From contig OZ316898.1 in NCBI GenBank assembly GCA_973895155.1, positions 14,632,001 to 14,696,000 on the forward strand: a stretch of 64,000 nt of DNA, written 5' to 3'. Every line of letters starts with the position of its first letter. Position 1 is the stretch's first letter. The stretch is from Marsupella aquatica (lineage: Eukaryota > Marchantiophyta). The translations under genes were made by a program, and so were the position numbers. This document shows, piece by piece, positions 23,847-33,830 of this stretch. A model generated the notes under the pieces. It was not told the DNA's origin. It worked only from the letters and a program-made list of their open reading frames with translations, and ran no database searches.

Positions 23847-25448
23847 ATGGTCATCGAAAATTTTAGTTTAGAGTATAGGCAAGTGTTGGAGATGATCACA
23901 AAACATGTGAATGAGGGATATGAGCCGAATCTTGTTGCTCTGGATGCATTGAAGAATGCTCGAAACACTCTCGAACATGCTAGGAATTCTAGCAAAGTGG
24001 CCGGGAAACAAAAACGGAAGGGGGCAAACGAAGAGGCAAAACAGGTTCGACACAATGTGGTAGTGTCGATATGGAAAGAGATACTTTATCGCTACACTCA
24101 ACCGAAACAGTATGGGGTGGACGGGTTCGAGAGGGAGTTCACAAGACACGGAGAGAAAGGATACAAGAACTTTCTTGGTGAGATAACCCATTGTATGCGG
24201 GAAAGTGTACAAAAGGAGGACAATTTCACACGAGAGCAAATGAAGTCATTTGAAGATGAAACTGAGAAATCGGGAGGATTTCTGGAAAATTTGGCACTCA
24301 ACTTGGAGAAGCATGTTTGGGATAATTTGGCAGCCAAAGTGGAAGAGGGTGACACTACATTGCTTGGAAACCCCGGGATGTACACACACAAGAGAGAATT
24401 GCTAGTGAAGTGGAGTAAGGAGTTGACAATGGCGAAATCTGATAGCAATGTCAAATATGCTAACGAGATTGTGCACTTTGGGGATGTCAGCATCAAAAGT
24501 GCTCGAAAAGGAACACGTCCATCGCGTGTAGTTCCAGAGGTTAGGAGTATCCATTTTCTTAAACCTGAGCAGGTGCACAACACACGTCGCATTGGGAAAG
24601 GAATCCAAGGAGAGGTATACACTTGTCGTATATTACATTGTCCTCTCATTCCCGTCAACGTGACCTTAGTCGCAAAACGGTTCAAGGATGGAGACAAGCA
24701 TAAGAGACGAACTGACGCATTACAAGAAGTGCTTATGGGAGGACTGAATCATAAGGGAATCGTTGGAGCTCTTGCGTTGACTATTGAGGATCCGCCAAAA
24801 CTTATTTACGATCACTATAATGGAGGTGACTTGGGTAGCTTTATTGATAAGTGCGGCATATCGTCAAAGAGCAAGGGGAAGGCACAGATCACGACGGACC
24901 TTGATTTCAAGTTCATTTCGGAGAAGAAACTCTTGTTGGAGAACCGGTTGGGAATCGCCTTGGCTTTGCTGGAGACATTGCAATACTTGCATGAGCATGA
25001 TCGATTTCATTGTGATCTTCACTTTGGAAACATCCTTCTTCATTTCGATCACGAGCACGATGTGGCTATTAAGGTGTATGTTGGTTTATATGATTTTGGC
25101 TTGTCTAAGCATAAATCACAGTGCAAATTACCAGCTAATCGGATGTGGCCCACAGCAACAGAAAAAGCAGCAGCATACCAAAAACAATTTCCACAGTTGG
25201 CTCCGGAGCTTGTTCAACCTACCCCTGTCGAGTTTAGTGAAAGTACCGATATATATGCTTTGGGGAATATTTTTGAGACATTATTGACAGAGAATTGGGA
25301 TGGAATGTCTAAGGGTTCACGGTTTTTGGGGAGGGGTTGGAGTGCACAAGTGCATGGCCCCAAATTGGATGTCATAATCCGTGAAATGATGGCCACGGAT
25401 GCCAAGAAAAGAATGGATTGTGCTTTTTGGAGTTTGAAGATAGTTTGA
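23847..25448 (+). CDS. Protein kinase carried by the hAT transposon
   Basis: An uninterrupted 533-codon frame. Residues 1 to about 240 are a charged, probably helical region I do not recognise. The kinase domain follows: glycine loop I-G-K-G-I-Q-G-E-V at 249-257, lysine in V-A-K-R at 277, catalytic loop H-C-D-L-H-F-G-N at 388-395 (H-C-D in place of the usual H-R-D, with the Asp and Asn kept), D-F-G at 416-418, A-P-E at 452-454 and D-I-Y-A-L-G soon after. All residues needed for phosphotransfer are present. The replaced Arg is a hallmark of non-RD kinases, which in plants are often immune-type. The frame ends soon after the C-lobe. The ATG lies in the exon after a predicted leader intron. The RING-like gene starts about 240-350 bp downstream on the same strand. 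Substrate and role are unknown. Confidence 0.9.
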   Translation: MVIENFSLEYRQVLEMITKHVNEGYEPNLVALDALKNARNTLEHARNSSKVAGKQKRKGANEEAKQVRHNVVVSIWKEILYRYTQPKQYGVDGFEREFTRHGEKGYKNFLGEITHCMRESVQKEDNFTREQMKSFEDETEKSGGFLENLALNLEKHVWDNLAAKVEEGDTTLLGNPGMYTHKRELLVKWSKELTMAKSDSNVKYANEIVHFGDVSIKSARKGTRPSRVVPEVRSIHFLKPEQVHNTRRIGKGIQGEVYTCRILHCPLIPVNVTLVAKRFKDGDKHKRRTDALQEVLMGGLNHKGIVGALALTIEDPPKLIYDHYNGGDLGSFIDKCGISSKSKGKAQITTDLDFKFISEKKLLLENRLGIALALLETLQYLHEHDRFHCDLHFGNILLHFDHEHDVAIKVYVGLYDFGLSKHKSQCKLPANRMWPTATEKAAAYQKQFPQLAPELVQPTPVEFSESTDIYALGNIFETLLTENWDGMSKGSRFLGRGWSAQVHGPKLDVIIREMMATDAKKRMDCAFWSLKIV

Positions 25449-25801
25449 ACGTTTCCAGATTGCACATTGCATTTGCACAACAGTCCATATCTTAGAGATT
25501 AGAGATTAGGGTTTACACAATTTTGTAAAGGTCACCTTAACGATTATATGTTTATTCATTGTATGTCAATTACAATGTTCTGCATTTTGTTGATAATATT
25601 CTATCAAACTTTGTCGTGAATGCCCAAAATTGTGCTAAATGTGTTTGTACATTGTCAAATATCGCAGACCTTTTGTACACATCGCAAACATGGGACGATG
25701 GGAATTGTCTTCTGATGATGAAGACAAAGAGTTCATGACACAACATCTTACCATGCAAGGGTCAAGGATCCTATTGTGACGATGAAGCTCTTCGTAATAA
25801 T

Positions 25802-27616
25802 GTGTTGGATAATCTTACAACCATTGGCATTCACTATGAGGCTAAACCCAAGGTTGATGGAACACCGGCGCCAAACACAAGAAGATGGGAAGATGAGGGT
25901 ATGAAGGATGAATGGAGTATATTAACGCCCAATGTAAATCCTCCCCATGACGAATGGGCCATGAATGCAAAGGAATTGGAGATGTTGATGCCAAAGAAAG
26001 ACTTTTGGCCATTAGCACAACAAGTTTTTCACGATCCGGATCTTTGGGCAACAAGATCATGGGCGCAAGAAAAATTCACCATGTCCAAAGTAACACATGC
26101 AGGTGTTAAATCACATTGGCAGCAACAATATCGAGAGTTTGCTCCACACAAAGCCCAAACAAAAATGAGTTCCGTTTACCCTCCTTTTATCCGATGTCTG
26201 ATTGTTGAATTCATTCTCAAGTGGAAGGTGGATTACCATTGGGAAAATAGTGCTGGCAAGCTGACTCATCAGGTGCATCCATCAGTGGTTGCGATTGCAA
26301 CGAATAGGAATACAACTATTGCAAAGGACCCTTCAATGGAGACTTCCAACAAGGGATCCAAAAGAAAGCTAGATGACACTGGGGAGGGATATGCGCATGA
26401 GAAGGGGAAAGCGGCTGTACTTCCTCGAGTCTCCATGCCTGACCGTGCAGCACCACCAACCAATGTGGAGTCAACGCACACCAAAAAACCAATCCTTGTA
26501 GGTGTTGGGAGTAGAACTCCACACGCAAAGAACAACAATGTTACTGATGCTAACAAGGATAAGTTCAACCTGCACAACATATGCAAGAGCTTGGGGGCAG
26601 ATGTTGTAGAGGTGATTGAGACAAATCTCCGCACGAAGTATGTAGTGAAGCTATGTGAATGTGGCAGCATCAAAAAGTTCAAGTCACAATTGCAACAAGT
26701 TGATATAAAGATGAGATCACTTGAGAAGAAGCAGAACGAGCCGACGACCAATTCTGAAGTGATGTTGTACAAGTGTCAATTGTTTGACAAGATGGAAGAA
26801 ATCAATAAGCTGACAAAACAACTTGTTGAAAAAGAACGTCAATGCAATGAATTGGCACGACTTGAGGAGAAGGACAAGATCATTAATGATCTTAAAAGTG
26901 AACTTGCAACGCAAGCAATCATCATATCAAATCTTCACGAAGAGGTGCAAGAATTTAACAATGGTGCTTTGGGGATGAGGTCAAACAAAGGGCAAGGTGA
27001 ATTATCGTCGCCAAATTTTGTTAACATGCAAATCATAGATCCTACAGGGCACAACAACCTTTTTCTAGATGTGGAGGTTGACGCGGAAGGTATTGATAGG
27101 TTTTTTGATAAGTGGAAAAAGGATGAAACTATGGCAGCATTTGTTCGTGAAAAGGACGACAAGTGTACTTGGTGTCTATATCCTTGGGGCCCTGAATCTG
27201 TTTCCATGTTGGGAACCTGCGGTCATATATGGCATCATGCTTGCTTGTCTAAATGGTTGAAGAAAAGCCAAAAATGTTGGTGTCGCACACCATTTCATGA
27301 ACGCAAGTATGAGCAACGAGGATTGTTGAAGCAAATGCCATCAATGGAGACTCAAAAAAACACTGAAGATATGACTGAAGATATGACTGAAGATACTATA
27401 CCGGCGATGCAAATAGATGAAACTCCCATTGAACATTTCACAATCAATGAATATAATTTGTCAGATGGGGAATTTGACAGGTTGTTATTCAGTGGTCGAC
27501 TCGATGAGTGGAAACAATATGCGGCAGCCAACCAGCCATCAATAGATGAGCAAAATTTGCAACGATCCATTCGGCGTCATCGACGACGTCAACAACAGGC
27601 AGAGGTGAAAACATAA
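25802..27616 (+). CDS. Coiled-coil RING-finger-like protein carried by the hAT transposon
   Basis: The frame is open for 604 codons but begins at GTG. An ATG at 25690 opens a frame (M-G-R-W-E-L-S-S-D-D-E-D...) that ends at a TGA at 25777-25779, while the main frame is open back to 25739. The gene therefore probably started at 25690 and has a one-base frame change near 25770, or an unseen splice. Residues about 1-150 are Trp-rich and unassigned. A basic linker follows, then a coiled coil at about 300-385. A RING-like finger at 455-494 reads C-x2-C ... C-G-H-x2-H-H-x2-C ... C-W-C-R; the last pair is C-x-C instead of the usual C-x2-C. A 12-bp repeat gives T-E-D-M three times near 27361-27395. 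The C-terminus is acidic, then Arg/Gln-rich. E3 ligase activity is plausible but not shown. Confidence 0.75.
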   Translation: MLDNLTTIGIHYEAKPKVDGTPAPNTRRWEDEGMKDEWSILTPNVNPPHDEWAMNAKELEMLMPKKDFWPLAQQVFHDPDLWATRSWAQEKFTMSKVTHAGVKSHWQQQYREFAPHKAQTKMSSVYPPFIRCLIVEFILKWKVDYHWENSAGKLTHQVHPSVVAIATNRNTTIAKDPSMETSNKGSKRKLDDTGEGYAHEKGKAAVLPRVSMPDRAAPPTNVESTHTKKPILVGVGSRTPHAKNNNVTDANKDKFNLHNICKSLGADVVEVIETNLRTKYVVKLCECGSIKKFKSQLQQVDIKMRSLEKKQNEPTTNSEVMLYKCQLFDKMEEINKLTKQLVEKERQCNELARLEEKDKIINDLKSELATQAIIISNLHEEVQEFNNGALGMRSNKGQGELSSPNFVNMQIIDPTGHNNLFLDVEVDAEGIDRFFDKWKKDETMAAFVREKDDKCTWCLYPWGPESVSMLGTCGHIWHHACLSKWLKKSQKCWCRTPFHERKYEQRGLLKQMPSMETQKNTEDMTEDMTEDTIPAMQIDETPIEHFTINEYNLSDGEFDRLLFSGRLDEWKQYAAANQPSIDEQNLQRSIRRHRRRQQQAEVKT

Positions 27617-28139
27617 GCTGTTGACAATAACAACAAAAGGAACTAAAACCAATAGTCTCTACATTTTGATGTTATTTTCATGTAGTTACTATTAGAGACA
27701 TTTTGTTAAAATAGAAGCGGCATATCCTCTTTGACAATTATTTTGAACTTGTAATTGGTAAAGAGATTTTGGAGTGACATTACATTGCATATCTCGTTGA
27801 GTACATATATTTTTCATTGGGGGCATGGCGTCGCCCTTTGGAGAATGTGTATTTTTGTAAGAATATTCCATCCTCCAATCAGCCATAGGTTTTGGAAGCA
27901 TATTGTCGGGCTCACAATCATATTTTTGGACAAGTATGAGGAAAATAGACGTGATGAGAGACGGTAGCACAGTGGACTCAGGTACTGATTCTCTGAAATC
28001 ATTTCCAAAAGGAGATCGTGTAGCACAATGAGTTCAACAAAGTCAACATCGCAATGGTTTTAGCCGCCCAAGTTGAGAATGATTTTGTAGAAGGATGTAT
28101 ACCTAAGTCCACTCACTTTTCCTGTCTTTCATAATTTTT
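27617..28139. other. 3' region of the RING gene
   Basis: Non-coding and AT-rich. A short inverted repeat (AATAGTCTCTA / TATTAGAGAC) lies near 27651-27699, just after the stop. No further gene was seen. Confidence 0.4.
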
Positions 28140-29480
28140 TCCGCTATTGCTGCTACGGCCAATGACATTCATGCACATGCGAACCGAGGCCAACGCCTAC
28201 TCCTTTGCCCACCGCAAAAATGGGCCCTCATTACAACTTGAAGTTGAACGGAGTTTATTTGAGTACGAGAGAAGTTCTGAAAGCAAATGCACTCTCAGGT
28301 CAAATTTTCAGGTCCTTCGAGCAAAAAATTACTGAGTATGTCATCGATCCGTTGGTTTCACAACTTCTCTCGTACTCAAATAAACTCTGTTCAACTTCAA
28401 GTAGCGTAGCTGCTACGGCCAATGACATTCATGTGCATGCAAACCGAGGCCAACGCCTCTACATTTGCCTACCCCAAAAATGGGCCTTGATTAGAACTTG
28501 AAGTTGAACAGAGTTTTTTTCATTATGAGAAGGTTTATTCAAGCAATGGCACTCTCAGGTCAAAATTTCAGGTCCTCCTGACTTTGTTATTATTGAATAT
28601 GTCCGTGCTCCGTTGCTTGAATAAATCTTCTGATAATGAAATGAACTGACCAATTACTGGAGTACGGCTGCTACGGCCTATGACATTAATTCGCACAATT
28701 GCATGTTTATATCCTCTCCTTTCCGAATTCCAATTCGAGCTTGGACATCCTCTCGTCAGCTGATCTTCACCATTGCAGTTGCTCTTCACGCAAACCGAGA
28801 TAGCAGTCTCTAGAATCCTCGAACCTATTTTATTTCAATGCATCATTCATAGTGTTTGAGGAATCCAAAGGTTCGCGTGAGGAGCAACTGAAAGGGTGGA
28901 GACCTGCTGACGAGAGGGTGTCCAAGCTCGAATTGGAATTCGGACAGGAGAGGATATAAACGGGTGAACTTTGACTTGAAATTGGTGACTGTATTTTGCG
29001 TCTGCATATCAATTCGGTGACCGATCTTGCGGAATCCCCGTGACCCTGTCTGATCATCATCATGACATTGCTCTCCTTGGCCACCAATGGGCCCTCATTA
29101 CAACTTCAAGTTGAACGGGGTTTATATGATTATGAGAAGGTTACTGATTATGTAGGCGATGTGATCATTTCACAACTTCTCTCATAGTCATATAAACTCT
29201 GCCCAACTTCAAGTAGTGCAGCTGCTACGGTCAACGACATTCACCCACCCCAAAAATGGGCCCTCGTTACAACTTCAAGTTCAACTAAGTTTATTTTATT
29301 ACGAGAAGGTTTATTCAAGCAATGACATTCTCAGGTCCAATAATGAGGTCCTCTCGACCTCATTATTATTGAATATGACGGTGCTCTATTGCTGGACTAA
29401 ATCTTCGCATAGTGAAATGAACTAACCAATTCATGGAGGGGGCTGGTATGGACTACGGCTGCTATGGCCAACAACAAGGT
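28140..29480. repeat. Array of fold-back repeats between convergent transposon genes
   Basis: A repeated unit opening GCTGCTACGGCCAATGACAT occurs near 28149, 28409, 28666, 29221 and (diverged) 29456. Between them are hairpins with arms 28235-28275/28361-28402, 28521-28548/28611-28640, 28704-28825/28855-28962, 29101-29142/29171-29213 and 29289-29325/29388-29420. The third has arms over 100 bp long. The array is non-coding. It separates the 3' ends of the RING gene and the transposase. Confidence 0.85.
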
Positions 29481-29710
29481 ACTTTGAAATAGTCAGTGTT
29501 GGAGATTTGGAAAACATGTTGCGTTGGTGTGTCTCTATGACATTCTCAAATGCAAATACAAATAAATTATTCAATCATTGTACAATAATAAACACACTGC
29601 AAGACAATACAATCATGTTACAAAAAATATAATTGTTTATAATTTTGTCTATGTCAGATACGACAATATAAGAGTAGCAACACTTGATATTATCCTAATG
29701 AAAAGATGCT

Positions 29711-32692
29711 TCAAGGCTGTGAAGAGAAATTTCGTGCATTGTTGTTACAATTTTTGCACAAAAGCGCATTCCACTCGTCTTGTTTATCGCCCCAACTAAG
29801 TGGATCACGATTGTGTGACTGAACATTGTGCGACGTTTCTTGAAATGATGATATTCCTCGAAACCCACCAAGGCCAATAGGCCTGTTCGACGTATATGGA
29901 TTCATGACACTTGGCCCTGCATACGCATTCAAGGGTGGACCTGCATGGTGTTGCCAGTTTGCATGTGGGTCGTTTGAAGTTTGACCTTCATGATTGTTGT
30001 ATCCATGAAAAAAGGTTGATGTCCTTCCATCCGTCGGATGCCCTGCTGTGCCTGTGCGTTGCTCGTTGAAATATGGTCTGCTTGTGTCAACATCATTCGC
30101 AAAGTTTGACCAAGGTGACCTTGGTTGGGAAGGCATCACAAAGTTTGTGTCCAATGATGCATCTTCCTCGTCTTGGATTTGCGATTCATCAATTGTAGGA
30201 TACATCTCCAAATCCATTTCATTCTCCCATTCCTCTGCATCAGTGATGTCTGTATCTGGTGGAATACGAGTCAAGAACTCACTATCCTTATCCAGGGAAA
30301 ATCCGTGTAGCAATTCATCAGCATCATCAATTGTATCATAATCTTTGACATCTTCTTCACCAAGAGCCGCACGTGTTGCATCGTACTCTTCATTGCTGCA
30401 CAACTCCATGGAGATAGGTCTAGGTCCATCATTTGTTCTTCTTCTTTGGTCATAACGTTCATATATAAACGTATGCAGGTTTCGAACATTTGTGAGCCCT
30501 TTCTCTACCCTCATGTTTGTAAATACAAACACCAAATCTTTTGCTCGATCATTTGTCAATCGATTGCGACTTTTGGAATGTATAAATCCATACGAACTCC
30601 AGTTTCGCTCGCAAGCTGATGCGCACACTTTTTGGTGTAAGATTCTTCGCGCCAGGATTCTCAAATGTTTATAATCTGCACCATACGCATGCCACCACTC
30701 TGCTGGACTGACATTACCTATACTTGATTGGGCGGCTCCCATCGCTATTGATGTGTTGGGATTTTTTTTTTTGGCGTCAATGGCTTGACTGTGGATGGCA
30801 GAAATAAGTTCTCTGACGTCGCGATCATGGTTGATCCCCTCCTTCACCTGTTGTTCTGAATATCTAGCAATGTATTCATTGAAACCCTTGTAGAGTTCTG
30901 GATCTCCAGCGACATCTATGTCCTCATCAAAAAACATTTGGGGATTGAGATATGCTGCCGCTAGCATGAAATCAGTGGTAAGAGATTTTTTTTGATCCAA
31001 ATACACTTTTAGTATCTTTGGTTTCAATACCTCTGTTACCAATGGACAATCCTCCATGCTTGCTTTCAAAACATCAATCCCTCTTTTCAAACTCCAATAC
31101 AACCAACCTGATTGCGGAGAATCACCATCAAATTCTCGCAACATCTTGACCAACGGAGTAAAGAATTTAACTGTATCCTTCACTTCAACCCAAAATGTAT
31201 CTTGCTGTATCCACATTTTAAGTTCGTCTGTCTTTCCCCTCGTCATGTATCCAACTGATTTTGGTCGCAATGGAAGTCTATCACGAGAAGACTGCCAATT
31301 ATCATCAATGACCATCTGTTGTAAAGCTCCTCTTAGCTCCAACGCTCTTTGTGCCATTAGGAAATTGGTCGCAAATCTAGTTGCATTTGGATTCAACAGT
31401 TTTTTGTCAGGAGATTTTCTTGCAAATATTGCAGAAAGCTTTTGCGATGATGAAACTACTTTTACTATCCACCTCAACCGTTTAAAAATCTTTTGGAATG
31501 GATTCTGTCCAGCATCATCTAGCACTACACGCTTGTGACCACACATATCCTCTAGCAGCAAATTAAACACGTGGGCAACACACTAGCTCCAAGTGACATG
31601 AGGATACTTTTTCATGACTACCTCACAACCTGCTACACGATTTGCGGGTGCTCCATCAGTTACGATTTGAATAATATGATCTGCACCAATATCCTCAATG
31701 TATTTCAACCACATGTCGCCAAGATATTTCCCATCTTTCTTGTCAGCTTGCGCAGCATTCCAACTATCCAAGAAGAAGTCACCTTTAGAAGTCAACAACA
31801 TGACATTCATCAAAGGTTCTCTTCGGACATTTTCCCATCCATCTGAAGAAAGAGAATACCCATAAGGTTTTGCCTCCTTTAAAGTTTGCGTCATGTCCTT
31901 TGTGAGATCCTCCTTACTGTCTTCCAATAATTTCAATCGCAAACTTCGCATCGTAGGTAGAGAATAACCATTGACAATCCCTTTTGAAGTCTCTATGATT
32001 GCTTCTCGAAAAAAAGGATTATTTGAAACATTGAATGGAATACCACTGGTGTAGAAAGCTTTCGCCCAAAGCTTATCCAAATTTGTTCTATTTGGAATTT
32101 GATAGGCATCCATAATTGGGTTAGGAAGATTTACTGGCCTATCTCCTTCCCTTACATGTGTATCATCCATGTCAACATAGTTTGACCCTCGTGTGGATGC
32201 TTGCGAATATGAACTTCCAACGCTTGGCCTACGACCTCTCACATCCCGCAAGATATGACTTCCATCCCGTCGTTTGTACTTTAAGGTCGGTGGAACCTTT
32301 ATCACATTGTACATAATGTTGATGGCATCCAAATCGACGACACCATAGAGTTGCATGCAAGGGGGCGCATCCCCTTTTTGGATGTTTCCCATCAAATGCG
32401 CCTTTGCTCGTGTTGCATGATGAGTAACGTATGTTAAACAATACTTGCATCTTCGATAGATACGATTGACATCATGACATGTTGAAGGCGCATCACATCG
32501 TTCAAAATATCTCCACACTGGAGATTGTTTTGAAGGGTGTTTTTGCACACGAGTTGGACCAGGCCTGGGAGTAGTGGAATGATATCCAGTTTCATGCGAA
32601 TCCTCTTCATCGGAAATTGTTACGACTCTCAATGGTAAAAAAATAAAAGGGTTGATTCTTTTGATTTTGTGAATATAACAAATATAGTACAA
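29711..32692 (-). pseudogene. hAT transposase (BED finger, DUF659, hAT dimerisation domain) with one in-frame stop
   Basis: The frame runs 32692 to 29711, 993 sense positions broken once by TAG at 31585-31583. Near residue 60-100 is a BED-type zinc finger (C-K-Y-C ... H-x4-H). DUF659 follows with S-S-D-G-W near residue 285 and V-T-D-G-A-P-A-N near 346. The stop falls immediately before the conserved C-x2-H (C-V-A-H). The hAT C-terminal dimerisation region begins P-A-E-W-W and includes C-E-R-N-W-S. A long acidic, low-complexity tail of about 270 residues follows. The start is uncertain; the first residues look non-conserved and a leader intron is possible. It is either a freshly inactivated gene or a readthrough product. 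It would act on the element's termini. Confidence 0.92.
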
Positions 32693-32693
32693 T

Positions 32694-33060
32694 GGGTTAC
32701 TTTCCTGAATTATCGCAGACTGGGCCTAAGCTCAAAGCATGCGCAGGAAAGTTTCCCAAATTCTTATATTTGTCAACATCCCTACTTCAACCTATGTTAT
32801 GTAATATCTATAACTTCACAATAGTTTATCTTTGAAGTGAACATATGTACGAGAAATCGTGATACCCATATGAAATGTCATAGACCGAGCCAAAGCTCTA
32901 AGCATATGCACATGGGTATCTCTTTACTCGCAAGTAGTTCACTTTCAAACAAAACAATGATGCAAAGTTGTTAAGGCGATATAAGGAACTTCTCGTACGA
33001 ATTATCGCAGACCGAGCCGAGCTCAAAGCATGCGCGTACAAGAGTTCCAATGTATCCCTC
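32694..33060 (-). repeat. Three right subterminal hairpin repeats (R3-R1), mirror of the left set
   Basis: Units lie at 32694-32757 (R3), 32861-32920 (R2) and about 32978-33055 (R1). On the minus strand they show the same core as the left set. Arms pair within each unit but differ between units: ACTTTCCTG/CAGGAAAGT in R3, GATACCCAT/ATGGGTATC in R2, and GGAACTTCTCGTACG with CGTACAAGAGTTCC in R1. In R2 the imperfect stem extends to about 40 bp. Order and spacing (about 165 and 126 bp) mirror L3, L2 and L1. R1 resembles L1 over its whole hairpin and R2 shares the GCTTAGAG variant with L2. Confidence 0.88.
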
Positions 33061-33185
33061 CGATCTCTCCCTAATGCTAAACCACAAGAGAGAGAAACAC
33101 AATGAGACTTTGGATTAGTGAAATGAATTAGTTATTCCTACTTATACTAAATCATGTACTTCTTATCCTCTCTTAAAACTCTTAA

Positions 33186-33255
33186 TCTTCGATCCTAACC
33201 CTAATCGCGCCTCCCTTAACCCTAATCTCGCTCCCCTAACCCTAATCCCACCCCT
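33186..33255 (-). repeat. Degenerate telomere-like CCCTAA motifs at the right transposon end
   Basis: Several CTAACCCTAATC units are interspersed with C-rich bases. In plants AAACCCTAA (telo-box) is a promoter motif of growth-related genes; here it lies upstream of the transposase. Its function is inferred. Confidence 0.4.
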
Positions 33256-33830
33256 AACTCTTCCCCGACCGCCAATTCCCGAGCCCCGTCCCCGAACCCC
33301 GCACCCCGTTCCCCGAACCCCGTTCCCCGAACCCCGTTCCCCGAACCCCGTTCCCCGAACCCCGTTCCCCGCATCCCCGAACCCCCTACCCGAACCCCCT
33401 TCCCCGAACCCCCTACCTCGTTCCCCGAACCCCGTTCCCCGAACCCCGTTCCCCGAATCCCCGAATCCCCGAATCCCGGCCCCCCTTTCCCGCCCCCCCT
33501 TCCCCGGTTCCCCGAATCCTCTTCCCTGAATGCCCCCCGTCCCCGGTTCCCCGAATCCCGTCCCCCGGGCCCCCTTTACCCCGGCCGGCCCCGGAAGGTT
33601 CCGGGCAGGGTTCGGGTGGGGGTCCGGGGAGGGTCCGGGAAAGGCCCGAGAGTCCGGGGAGTGTTCGGGGGAGGGTCCGGCGAGGTTCCGGGAAAGGCCG
33701 GGGAGGGTTCGGGGAGGGCCCGGGAAGGGCCCGGGAGTCCGGGTTCGGGTCAGGGGGAGTTCGGGTTCAGGTCTGGGGTGCTCGGGAGGAGTTCGCGAAA
33801 GGTCCAGGGAAGTCGGCGTTCGTTCGGGAG
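33256..33830. repeat. Right subterminal GC-rich tracts of opposite strand polarity
   Basis: From about 33256 to 33590 the plus strand is C-rich (13-14-bp units CCCCGTTCCCCGAA and relatives, about six clean units near 33300-33370). From about 33596 to 33830 it is G-rich (GGGTTCGGG-like). The inner part mirrors the left G-rich tract; the outer part has the opposite polarity and could pair with the inner part. Open frames here are low-complexity artefacts. Confidence 0.85.

Noticed and set aside
25661-25690. Extra copy of the hairpin core (ATATCGCAGACC) between kinase and RING genes
   Set aside because: Only 12 bases match and there are no pairing arms around a full core; may be chance.
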